From Actinoplanes oblitus (GTDB taxonomy: Bacteria; Actinomycetota; Actinomycetes; Mycobacteriales; Micromonosporaceae), in contig NZ_CP126980.1 of NCBI RefSeq assembly GCF_030252345.1, forward strand, positions 2,371,501 through 2,435,500: a stretch of 64,000 bases of DNA, read 5' to 3'. Below, one piece after another: positions 23,911 to 31,662 of the stretch (position 1 is the stretch's first letter; each line of letters starts with the position of its first letter). The position numbers were made by a program, and so were the translations under genes. The notes beneath the pieces were generated by a model. It saw only the letters and a program-made list of their open reading frames with translations. It did no database searches and had not been told where the DNA came from.

Positions 23911-24937
23911 GCCGACCACCGTGCCGCTCGACGCCGGCGAGGCACCACCCCGCCGGCGTCCGAGCCCCGGCCGCCGGGCCGTCGACGGGTTCCTGCGGCG
24001 CCGGGAGGCGAGTGTGCTGCTCGTCGCGATCGGCCTGATGGCCTATTTCCGGGCGGCCAGCGACGTCTTCCTCACCCGCGACAACCTGGTGAACATCGCC
24101 CAGGCCACCGCGCCGGTCGCCATCGTCGCCGTCGGTATCGTGCTGCTGCTGGTCAGCGGCGAGATCGATCTGTCGGTCGGGATCGTGGCGGCGCTCGCCC
24201 CGTTCCTGTTCCACTTCGCCATCGACTTTTACGGCCAGCCGGTAGTGGTCGGGCTGCTCGTGGCGCTGCTCATCGCGGCCGGCGTCGGGCTGGTCAACGG
24301 GCTGATCGTCACCCAGCTGAAGGTGCCGTCGTTCGTCACCACGCTGGGCACGTTCTTCGCCGTCCAGGGCATCCTGCTGATCACCTCGCACGCCTATCCG
24401 GTGGCCATCCCGGAGGCGGCGCGGGGCAGGTTCCAGAGCTGGCTCGGCGCCGGGCCGTGGGCCAGCATCACCTGGGCGCTGGTCCTCGTCGCGATCTTCC
24501 ACGTGGTCCTCACCCGCACCCGGTGGGGCCTGCACACCATCTCGGTCGGCGGCAATCCGGTGGGCGCGACCGAGGCCGGCATCCGGGCCTCCCGGATCAA
24601 GATCGGAAACTTCATGATCACCAGTACGCTCGGCGGCCTGGCCGGCATCCTGGAGGCCTTCCGGATCAACACCATCGACCCGAACATCGGCGGCGGCACC
24701 ACGCTGACCTTCTACGCCATCTCGGCGGCGGTGATCGGCGGCACCGCCCTGGCCGGCGGCTCCGGCACCGTCGTCGGCGCGTTCTTCGGCGCCCTGGTCC
24801 TGGCCGAGCTGCAGAACGGCTTCAACCTGATCGGATACAGCGCCAACACCATCTTCCTCATCCTGGGGCTGGCCATCCTCGCCTCGATGATCGCCAACCA
24901 GTACCTGTCCCGGCTGCGCCGAGCGGGCCGGACATGA
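23903..24937 (+). CDS. Sugar ABC transporter permease (RbsC/FrcC-like)
   Basis: 344 aa from ATG 23903, which overlaps the end of the binding-protein gene (ATGGGTGA). Eight to ten membrane helices of the BPD_transp_2 family are visible, with SGEIDLSVGIVAAL, NGLIVTQLKVPSFVTTLG, GIRASRIKIGNFM and AGGSGTVVGAFFGALVLAE in the usual order. It forms the membrane channel of a CUT2-type importer with the binding protein and the ATPase. The ATG of the ATPase gene overlaps its stop (ATGA), so the proteins are coupled in translation. Confidence 0.93.
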   Translation: MGEPTTVPLDAGEAPPRRRPSPGRRAVDGFLRRREASVLLVAIGLMAYFRAASDVFLTRDNLVNIAQATAPVAIVAVGIVLLLVSGEIDLSVGIVAALAPFLFHFAIDFYGQPVVVGLLVALLIAAGVGLVNGLIVTQLKVPSFVTTLGTFFAVQGILLITSHAYPVAIPEAARGRFQSWLGAGPWASITWALVLVAIFHVVLTRTRWGLHTISVGGNPVGATEAGIRASRIKIGNFMITSTLGGLAGILEAFRINTIDPNIGGGTTLTFYAISAAVIGGTALAGGSGTVVGAFFGALVLAELQNGFNLIGYSANTIFLILGLAILASMIANQYLSRLRRAGRT

Positions 24938-25695
24938 CGACGACATCGGACGCGCTGCAGGTGGTCGGCGTGGCCAAGCGGTTCGGCGCGCTCACCGCGC
25001 TGCGGGACGTCAACCTGCGGGTCGGCAAGGGCGAGGTGCTCGGGCTGATCGGCGACAACGGCGCCGGCAAGTCCACCCTCATGAAGATCATCTGCGGTTA
25101 TCACCGGCCGGACGCCGGGCGCATCGTGGTCGACGGCACGGAGGTCGCGCTGCGCAGCGTCGACCACGCCCGCTCGCTCGGCATCGACACCGTCTACCAG
25201 GATCTCGCCCTGATCAACGAGCTGTCGGTCTACCACAACATGTTCCTCAACCGGGAGCTGGTGCGCTGGCCGCTGCTGAACAACCGGGCGATGCGCCGGC
25301 GCGCCGAGGAGCACCTGCGCGACATGGGGGTGGACCTGCCGGACGTCACCGTCGAGGTGGCCAAGCTCTCCGGGGGCCAGCGGCAGGCCATCGCGGTGGC
25401 CCGCTCGGTCTACTCGGACGCCCGGATCCTGCTGCTGGACGAGCCGCTGGCGGCGATGGGCGCGAAGGAGGGTGCCCTGATCCTCGACCTGATCCGCGAC
25501 CTCAAGCAGCGCGGCGACGTCTCGGTGATCATCATCGCGCACAACTACGCGCAGGTGCTGGACGTGTGCGACCGGGTGAACCTGCTGCAGCACGGGCGGA
25601 TCACCTTCGACAAGCGCGCCGCGGACACCTCGCTGGCGGAGCTGACCGAGCTGGTGGTCGCCGCATACCGCTCGTCGCGGCGGCGTCCTACTTGA
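24934..25695 (+). CDS. Sugar ABC transporter ATP-binding protein, single domain
   Basis: 253 aa. Walker A is GDNGAGKST, the signature is LSGGQRQAIAVARS, Walker B is ILLLDEPLAAMG and the switch histidine is in IIIAHNYAQV. It powers uptake with the permease. Most CUT2 ATPases are double-length (about 500 aa); this one has a single nucleotide-binding domain, as in FrcA of fructose importers, so it should act as a homodimer. The residue after the Walker B aspartate-glutamate-proline is leucine rather than the usual threonine or serine. It is the last gene of the operon and overlaps the converging methyltransferase by 8 bp. Confidence 0.93.
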   Translation: MTTTSDALQVVGVAKRFGALTALRDVNLRVGKGEVLGLIGDNGAGKSTLMKIICGYHRPDAGRIVVDGTEVALRSVDHARSLGIDTVYQDLALINELSVYHNMFLNRELVRWPLLNNRAMRRRAEEHLRDMGVDLPDVTVEVAKLSGGQRQAIAVARSVYSDARILLLDEPLAAMGAKEGALILDLIRDLKQRGDVSVIIIAHNYAQVLDVCDRVNLLQHGRITFDKRAADTSLAELTELVVAAYRSSRRRPT

Positions 25696-26476
25696 GGGCG
25701 ACCCCGCCGTACATGTAGACGTCGGCGTCGTCGACGGTGCGGTCCTCGGCGACCGGCCGCCAGTGGTGCACCGGAACCACGCCGGGCTCGATCAGCTCGA
25801 AACCGGCGAACAACGCCTCCACCATGGCCCGGGTCCGGGCCACCACCGGCACGCCGTTCTGGTTGTAGGTGCGCACCGTGCCGACGCCGGCCGGATCGTT
25901 CTCCACCGTCACCGCGGAGATCGCGAGGGCGCTGCCGGCCGGCAGCGGCGCCATCAGGCGGGTGATGATGTCCCGGGCCAGCTCGTCGTCGATCACGTGC
26001 TGCAGCACCGCGATCAGGCTGACCGCGACCGGCCTGCTCAGGTCGAAGCCCTCGGTGACGGCGTCCGCCCGCAGGATCGAGTCCGGCTCCCGCAGGTCGG
26101 CGTCGAGGTAGGCGACAGTCCCGGTGCCGACCGGCGTGAGCAGCGCCCGGGCGTGCGCGAGCACCAGCGGGTCGTTGTCCACGTAGACCACAGCGGCCTC
26201 CGGCGCGACACCCTGCACCACCTCGTGCAGGTTCGGCCGGGTCGGCAGGCCGGTGCCCACGTCGAGGAACTGCCGGATGCCGCGCTCGGCGAGGTGCCGC
26301 ACCGCCTTGACCATGAACCGCCGGTTCGCGTTCATCGAGACCGCCAGTCTCGGGGTGTGCTGCAGCATCTCCTCGGCGGCCCGCCGGTCCGCCTCGAAGT
26401 TGTCCTTACCGCCCAGCAGGTAGTCGTAGATCCGGGCCGAGTGCGGGCGGTCCGTCTGCAGGTCACGCGGTGGCAT
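25688..26476 (-). CDS. DUF574-family SAM-dependent methyltransferase
   Basis: 262 aa from ATG 26476 with AGGAG just before it. Typical features of this actinomycete family (Methyltransf_19) are HSARIYDYLLGGKDNFEADR at the N-terminus, QFLDVGTGLPTRPNLHEVVQ as the SAM-binding loop, VVYVDNDPLVLAHARALL and VSLIAVLQHVID. Members are numerous in filamentous actinomycetes; their substrates are mostly unknown. It is transcribed alone, converging on the ABC operon. Confidence 0.9.
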   Translation of the reverse strand: MPPRDLQTDRPHSARIYDYLLGGKDNFEADRRAAEEMLQHTPRLAVSMNANRRFMVKAVRHLAERGIRQFLDVGTGLPTRPNLHEVVQGVAPEAAVVYVDNDPLVLAHARALLTPVGTGTVAYLDADLREPDSILRADAVTEGFDLSRPVAVSLIAVLQHVIDDELARDIITRLMAPLPAGSALAISAVTVENDPAGVGTVRTYNQNGVPVVARTRAMVEALFAGFELIEPGVVPVHHWRPVAEDRTVDDADVYMYGGVALK

Positions 26477-26907
26477 GCGAGCTCCTAGAAACGTTCGGCG
26501 GGGCTTCAACGTGACACATCGGGCATCGGTTTGACCACCCCGCCGGCCGAATCGGTGCCGAGACGTACGCCCTGCGGGCCGGCCGGGACGCCGCCGGATC
26601 CGGTCGCAGTGCGGCGTGAGCGCCGTCCCGGCCTGCCTTTCCTCGATCGAAGCGGACTGGATCCGGCGAGGGGCAGTAGCCGGCGAGTGACCAGTCCGAC
26701 TGACAACCGCCGGTTCCGGCCGAGCATTGTGTGCTAAGTTGGCCGAGTTGCAGTTTTGATTTCCGTAGACGTTTTTGGGCGCCTGGTGGGGTTATCTGAA
26801 ACCCCGCAGGCGCTTTTCGTTTTTCGTGTCGTTTCGACGCGGGTGATCAACGCGGCGGCGTAAGGGTCCGCACCGTGCGGTCTCCACAAGCCTGCGAAGG
26901 AGCAGAC
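26477..26907. other. 431-bp intergenic region with the cold-shock leader
   Basis: The left part (26477-26730) shows no supported gene. From about 26735 the composition turns T-rich (GTTGCAGTTTTGATTTCCG, GTTTTTGGG), as in a promoter and leader, and includes the terminator-like hairpin listed separately. The cold-shock gene begins at 26908. Confidence 0.6.
26779..26826 (+). promoter_or_regulatory. Terminator-like hairpin in the cold-shock gene leader
   Basis: GCGCCTG and CAGGCGC enclose an inner stem GGGGTT/AACCCC, 13 bp in all with small interior asymmetry. The run TTTTCGTTTTTCG follows at 26814-26826. This looks like an intrinsic terminator, unusual in this GC-rich window, placed 82 bp before the cold-shock ATG. 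It could be an attenuator, a cold-responsive leader or the 3' end of a small RNA. Confidence 0.65.
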
Positions 26908-27111
26908 ATGACTACAGGTACCGTGAAGTGGTTCAACGCCGACAAGGGCTTCGGCTTCATCAGCCCGGACGACGGCGGCGCGGACGTCTTCGCTCACTTC
27001 TCGGCCATCTCGGCGAGCGGCTTCCGCAGCCTCGACGAGAACCAGAAGGTGGAGTTCGACATCACCCAGGGCCAGAAGGGCCCGCAGGCGGAGAACATCC
27101 GCCCGCTCTGA
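26908..27111 (+). CDS. csp: Cold-shock domain protein
   Basis: 67 aa from ATG 26908 with GAAGGAG upstream. RNP1 (KGFGFI) and RNP2 (VFAHF) of the CspA fold are intact. The protein binds single-stranded RNA or DNA and melts secondary structure as an RNA chaperone. The leader carries a terminator-like hairpin, and a strong terminator follows the gene. Confidence 0.97.
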   Translation: MTTGTVKWFNADKGFGFISPDDGGADVFAHFSAISASGFRSLDENQKVEFDITQGQKGPQAENIRPL

Positions 27112-27125
27112 TCCACAGCTTCGCA

Positions 27126-27165
27126 CCGAACGGCGGCCCGACTGGTTCAGCGGGCCGCCGTTCGG
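27126..27165 (+). terminator. Terminator of the cold-shock gene
   Basis: CCGAACGGCGGCCCG (27126-27140) pairs perfectly with CGGGCCGCCGTTCGG (27151-27165) over a 10-nt loop, followed by CGTTTCC. Confidence 0.85.
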
Positions 27166-27216
27166 CGTTTCCGGTGCCCGCCACGGCCGCGATGCGTACC
27201 CCCGGGCGCCGCGGAT

Positions 27217-27954
27217 TCAGCTGCCCAGGTGCCGAGTGATCACAGCGGTAGCGGCGGCCAGCAGGGAGATGCCCTTGTCGGCGGCGTCGAGCCGAAGGTC
27301 GAGGTAGGCGTTGCTCGTGCCGCGGCCGGCCCGGGTGGCGACCAACTCGACAGCCAGCTGGATGGTGGCCCGTACCGACAGGGCCTCCGCGAACCCGGTC
27401 ACCAGTTCGTGGCCGCCGTCATCGAGCGGCGCCAGATCGTCGATCTCGCTGGGCAACGGCAGATCCGGATCGTAGGCGGCGCAGATCCCCGCGGTCAGCG
27501 GCGCCATGGCAGCCGGATCGCGTCCGCACAGATCCAACGTGGCTCGCATGGTGCCGCTGCCGGTGAACAACGGCACCGACACGATCCCCATACCCATACC
27601 GGTCGCGGTTTCCCGGAAGCGTGGCCAGGCCAGCAGAACGGCCCTGTCCGGATCGCCCTGGCCGATCGCCACGTGACCCGGCGGTGAGACTCCGCCGCCG
27701 AGGGCCGCGACCGAGGCGTCCCCGACGGCTGCCGCGAAGTCTCGGCGGACGGCGACGGTGCTGGGCTCGTCCTCGGACCGCGAAGACACCGCCGCGTAGT
27801 CGATCGTGGTGATCCGGGTGGCCGCCAACTGGGCGACCATGCGCAGATCTTCGGTGATGCCGGGCACGTCGTCGGGGGTCTGCGCGAGCACGACGAGCGC
27901 GTCGGCCAGCGTCGGCCGTGTGCTGGTAGGAGCCTGCGTTGATGGCGGTGTCAT
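27217..27954 (-). CDS. GAF/ANTAR-like regulator, ANTAR part degenerate
   Basis: 245 aa; AAGGAGCGGGAG precedes the ATG. Residues about 15-165 resemble a GAF domain of the actinobacterial kind (ITEDLRMVAQLAATRITTIDYAAVSSR, GIVSVPLFTGSGTMRATLDLCG). The C-terminal 60 residues (VRATIQLAVELVATRAGRG ... LLAAATAVITRHL) sit where an ANTAR RNA-binding domain normally is and keep its helical spacing. The usual ANTAR signature (ID-AKGILM) is not recognisable. Known ANTAR proteins bind paired RNA hexaloops to prevent termination. Whether this one binds RNA is doubtful. It stands alone. Confidence 0.65.
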   Translation of the reverse strand: MTPPSTQAPTSTRPTLADALVVLAQTPDDVPGITEDLRMVAQLAATRITTIDYAAVSSRSEDEPSTVAVRRDFAAAVGDASVAALGGGVSPPGHVAIGQGDPDRAVLLAWPRFRETATGMGMGIVSVPLFTGSGTMRATLDLCGRDPAAMAPLTAGICAAYDPDLPLPSEIDDLAPLDDGGHELVTGFAEALSVRATIQLAVELVATRAGRGTSNAYLDLRLDAADKGISLLAAATAVITRHLGS

Positions 27955-28150
27955 CTCCCGCTCCTTCCAGGTGGGGTGCGTAGCGACAGTGCACTACCGG
28001 TACCCGAAGAGCCGCCTTTCAACCGATTCAGGTGATTGCCGACCTTGTTCATCCTCAGTACGGACGGATGCACGCACGCGGCGGCGGTATCCGCCAGCGG
28101 GCGGATCGGCCGGAGGACCGTGGTCGTCGCCGCGGCGCGGGACGCGCGTG

Positions 28151-28180
28151 GCGGACCCCGACCACGAGATCGGAGTCCGC
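28151..28180 (-). terminator. Hairpin downstream of the GH64 gene
   Basis: GCGGACCCCGA and TCGGAGTCCGC form an 11-bp stem with one mismatch and an 8-nt loop, about 75 bp beyond the end of the GH64 gene on its strand. The rest of the gap 27955-28253 shows nothing else. Confidence 0.45.
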
Positions 28181-28253
28181 GTCGTGCACGCACGGGGCGT
28201 GGCTGGTGCGTCTGGGGACCGGGCAGTTTCGTACCGGGAAAGGGTTTTCGGGG

Positions 28254-30239
28254 TCAGGCCTTGGCGAACTTCTGGGCGGCGGAGCCGTTGCAGTCCCAGA
28301 TCTGCAGGCGGGCGCCGTTGGCGGTGCTGCCCGAGGGTGAGTCGACGCAGCGCCCGGACTGCGGGTTGCTGATCGTGCCGTTGGCGTTGACCACCCAGGT
28401 CTGCGCGGCGTTGCCGGTGCAGTCGTGCAGCTGGAGCAGGGTGCCGTTGGCGGTGCCGCCGCCCGCGATGTCCAGGCACCTGCCCAGCGTGGTCAGCGAC
28501 TGGCCGGTCCACGCCCAGTGCTGGTCCCGGGCGGTGAGCTGGCAGTCCCAGAGCTGCACGGCGGCGCCGTCGCCACCGGTGTCGTCCCCGGCGACGTCGA
28601 CGCACTTGCCGCCGGGGCCGGTGAGGTTGGTGGCGCCGTTGTTGTAGGCGAACTTCTGCGCGGCGGAGCCGTTGCAGTCCCAGATCTGCAGCCGGGTGCC
28701 GTTGGCGGTGGCCCCGGACGGCGCGTCGACGCACCGGCCGGACTGCGGGTTGCGCAGCGAGCCGTCGGCCTGGGTGACGAACTGCTGGCCGCCGACGCCG
28801 TTGCAGTCCCAGAGTTCCAGCTTGGCGCCGTTGGCGGTGCCGTTGCCGGTGACGTCCAGGCAGCGGCCCAGCGTCTGCAGGGTGCCGTTCCGCAGCGTCC
28901 AGTGCTGGTCCTTGGCGCCCGACTGGCAGTCCCACAGCTGGACCGCGGCGCCGTTGCCACCGGTGTCGTCGCCGGCGACGTCGACGCACTTGCCGCCCGG
29001 TCCGGCGACGGTGTAGCCGGTGGTCGAACCGCCGCCACCGCCGCCGCCGCCCACGAACGGCGACAGGGTGACCCCGGCGGAGCTGGGGTTGTTCGAGTAG
29101 ACCAGGGACTCCTGGTTCTGCACGTCGTCGAAGGCGAACGCGTACGCCTTCCCGTCGGCCATGTTCGCGTGGATGATCCGCGCGTACTGGTTGGTGGGGT
29201 TGCTCTTGTAGAAGTCGGCCGCCGACCCGCCCGGCTGGGTGTCGATGGTGCCCAGGGTGCCCCGGTTCAGCGCCGCGCACAGGGTACGCGCGATCGGGCC
29301 GACGACCAGGTCGTTCGGCGCGGCCAGGTGGCCGTCGCAGCCCCAGACGTCGGCGCTCGGCGGCTTGGCGAACGACGCGACCTGGGCACCGGAGCTGTTG
29401 GTGAACGTCATGGTGGTGCCGGACGTCCGGCCGAAGTACTTGGTGTTGGGCTGGTCGCCGAACGGCACCACGGTGAGCGTCCTGCTCGTGTAGGCGTTCC
29501 ACGCCGCGGTGATGTACGAGTCGAGGTACGTGCTGCTGAACAGCCCCGCGCCGGCGGCCTTGCCCGGCGACAGCACCCGCAGCACGGTGCCGTCCGAGCG
29601 GGTGACCACGGTGTTCGCCCAGCCGGACTGCGCCCGGATCTGGTCGATGACGTTCTGCCGGCCGTTGGCCACCACCGCGCCGGTGCTCTTGGTGCCGTCG
29701 CTGCCGGCGACCGTCACCACGTGCGGGATGGCGAACATGTCCACCTGCGAGCTGTTCAGCCACAGGCCGGAGTCGTTGTAGGTGAACTCGCTCCAGTCGA
29801 ACAGGATGTCGTGGTTGGGGTCGCCCGACGCCCACGGCGCCGGCTGGACCAGGCCGTCCGGGGTGAGGAAGAACTTCAGCTTCTGGCCGAGGGACATGTA
29901 GAGCCGGCCGGAGAAGTTGCGCGGCAGCTGCACGGTGGTGCTGCCGCCGTTGCCTGGGCCGCCGATCGCTACGTCCGGGGCGGGTGACGGTGGCAGCGAG
30001 CCGGCCGGCCAGGCGGTGAAGGCGCCGCCGGCGGTGACGTAGCCGAGCCGGCCGGTGGTGAGGTTGACACCGATGACGTACAGGTAGGACGCGTCGCCGC
30101 GCCCGGTGCTGTTGGTGACGGTGAACGGCAACAGGGTGGGTCCGACCGCCTGAGCGGCCGGCGCGGCGGCGGCCACGCCGATGGGTATCGCCGTCACGAG
30201 AGCGGTCAGGGCGCTCAACAGCCTGGTTCGTGTGGACAT
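28254..30239 (-). CDS. Secreted GH64-type beta-1,3-glucanase with two ricin-lectin domains
   Basis: 661 aa. The signal peptide runs to about residue 31. Residues about 36-370 resemble GH64 laminaripentaose-producing glucanase, a thaumatin-like fold (LPFTVTNSTGRGDASYLYVIG, SGRLYMSLGQKLKFF, ILFDWSEFTYND, VDMFAIPHVV). An eight-glycine linker follows, then two R-type lectin (CBM13) domains of about 125 residues each with QxW-type repeats (DQHWTL, QQFV, AQKFAYN, DQHWAW, AQTWVV, AQKFAKA). It would attack beta-1,3-glucan of fungal or plant walls outside the cell. A consensus promoter followed by a GAGAGCGCTCTC palindrome lies upstream, suggesting substrate-controlled repression. Confidence 0.9.
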   Translation of the reverse strand: MSTRTRLLSALTALVTAIPIGVAAAAPAAQAVGPTLLPFTVTNSTGRGDASYLYVIGVNLTTGRLGYVTAGGAFTAWPAGSLPPSPAPDVAIGGPGNGGSTTVQLPRNFSGRLYMSLGQKLKFFLTPDGLVQPAPWASGDPNHDILFDWSEFTYNDSGLWLNSSQVDMFAIPHVVTVAGSDGTKSTGAVVANGRQNVIDQIRAQSGWANTVVTRSDGTVLRVLSPGKAAGAGLFSSTYLDSYITAAWNAYTSRTLTVVPFGDQPNTKYFGRTSGTTMTFTNSSGAQVASFAKPPSADVWGCDGHLAAPNDLVVGPIARTLCAALNRGTLGTIDTQPGGSAADFYKSNPTNQYARIIHANMADGKAYAFAFDDVQNQESLVYSNNPSSAGVTLSPFVGGGGGGGGSTTGYTVAGPGGKCVDVAGDDTGGNGAAVQLWDCQSGAKDQHWTLRNGTLQTLGRCLDVTGNGTANGAKLELWDCNGVGGQQFVTQADGSLRNPQSGRCVDAPSGATANGTRLQIWDCNGSAAQKFAYNNGATNLTGPGGKCVDVAGDDTGGDGAAVQLWDCQLTARDQHWAWTGQSLTTLGRCLDIAGGGTANGTLLQLHDCTGNAAQTWVVNANGTISNPQSGRCVDSPSGSTANGARLQIWDCNGSAAQKFAKA

Positions 30240-30296
30240 GGGGACTCCCAGGTGGACTGGTGGGGGATGCGCCTCGACCGTCGGGTAGCGGCCTGA

Positions 30297-30340
30297 GAGA
30301 GCGCTCTCAGATAATGTCCTTTACAATTGTTAACTGTCAA
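30297..30340 (-). promoter_or_regulatory. Promoter and palindromic operator of the GH64 gene
   Basis: On the minus strand TTGACA (30340-30335) and CATTAT (30316-30311) are 18 bp apart. Directly downstream, where transcription would start, is the perfect palindrome GAGAGCGCTCTC (30297-30308), a LacI-family-type site sharing the GAGCGCTC core with the GH6 operator. Confidence 0.7.
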
Positions 30341-30399
30341 TGGCCGTTCACCCGTCGCGGATGACGGTCCGGTCCGGCCGGCGGATTAGCGTGACCACC

Positions 30400-31662
30400 A
30401 TGGATGCCGCCGCGGTGGCCTCGGTCGCGCTGATCGTGTTCGGCTGGGGACTGTGTTCCGCGCGGCTCGGCCGGGCGGACCTCAGCGCGCCGATCGTCTT
30501 CGTCGCGGCCGGTCTGCTGCTCGCCGAGGGCCTGCACGTCGTCGAGGTCGACGTGCCGCCGGAGGCGGTCAAGCTGCTGGCCGAGATCACCCTGGTCTGG
30601 GTGCTCTTCGCGGACGCCTCCCGGGTCGGGCTCCGCGAGCTCCGGGCCGACCTGGGGCTGTATGCCCGCCTGCTCGGGGTCGGTCTGCCGCTCACCATGG
30701 TGGCCGGGACGCTGCTGGCGGTCTGGCTCTTCGACGGCCTCGGGTTCTGGCCGGCGCTGCTGGTCGGCGCCGCGCTGGCACCCACCGACGCGGCGCTGGG
30801 CGCCTCGGTGATGACCGACCCCCGGGTGCCGGACCGGGTCCGCCGGCTGCTGAACGTGGAGAGCGGGCTCAACGACGGCATCGCGACGCCGGTGGTGATG
30901 GTCGCGATCGCCGCCGAGGGCATCCAGCACCACGGCGTGAGCGCCGCGCTCGCCGCCCTGGGCATCGGCCTGGTGGCCGGGATCGTCGCCGGCGCCGTGG
31001 GCGGGAGCGCGCTGCGGATCGCCCGGCGCCGCGGCTGGGCGTCCGAGGACTTCGCCGGGCCGGCGGTGCTCGCGCTGACCCTGGTCGCCTATGCGGGGAC
31101 GCTCTGGCTGTCCGGGAACGGGTTCGTCGCCGCGTTCGTGGCCGGGCTGGCGTACGGGCACGTCGCCCGGCGCGGCGGGGAGCGGGAGATCTACTACGTC
31201 GAGCAGACCGCCGGGCTGATGTCGCTGCTGACCTGGCTGGTCTTCGGCGCGGTAGCGGTACCGACAGTGCTGGCCGGCGCCGACTGGCGCTGCCTGGTCT
31301 ACGCGGTGCTGAGCCTCACCGTCGTCCGGATGGTGCCGGTGGCGCTCGCCCTGATCGGCACCCGGCTGCCCGCGCTCACCGTGGCGTTCCTCGGCTGGTT
31401 CGGGCCGCGCGGGCTGGCCTCGGTGATCTTCGCGGTGATCGCGCTGGAGGAACTACCCGGCGAGCCCGGCCGGGCGGTCACTGTCATCGGGGTGACCGTG
31501 CTGCTCAGCGTCCTGGCGCACGGCCTCAGCGCGAAGCCGCTGGCCGGCCGGTATGCGGCGCGGGTGGACGGCGTCGCCCACCCGGGCCCGGCCCGGCCGT
31601 GGGCCGCACACCTGCCGGTGCGCGGCCTGCTGCCGCACCGCGCCGACCGGAACCCGGTCTAG
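30400..31662 (+). CDS. Cation:proton antiporter (CPA family)
   Basis: 420 aa from ATG 30400; GTG 30391 is an in-frame alternative. It has about 12 hydrophobic segments of the Na_H_Exchanger type. The conserved stretches AALAPTDAALGASV (with the transport aspartate) and LLNVESGLNDGIATPVVM are typical of NhaP/CPA1 transporters. It would exchange Na+ or K+ for H+ across the membrane. There is no TrkA or other regulatory tail. It converges on the deacetylase gene, with the two stops overlapping in CTAG. Confidence 0.9.
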   Translation: MDAAAVASVALIVFGWGLCSARLGRADLSAPIVFVAAGLLLAEGLHVVEVDVPPEAVKLLAEITLVWVLFADASRVGLRELRADLGLYARLLGVGLPLTMVAGTLLAVWLFDGLGFWPALLVGAALAPTDAALGASVMTDPRVPDRVRRLLNVESGLNDGIATPVVMVAIAAEGIQHHGVSAALAALGIGLVAGIVAGAVGGSALRIARRRGWASEDFAGPAVLALTLVAYAGTLWLSGNGFVAAFVAGLAYGHVARRGGEREIYYVEQTAGLMSLLTWLVFGAVAVPTVLAGADWRCLVYAVLSLTVVRMVPVALALIGTRLPALTVAFLGWFGPRGLASVIFAVIALEELPGEPGRAVTVIGVTVLLSVLAHGLSAKPLAGRYAARVDGVAHPGPARPWAAHLPVRGLLPHRADRNPV

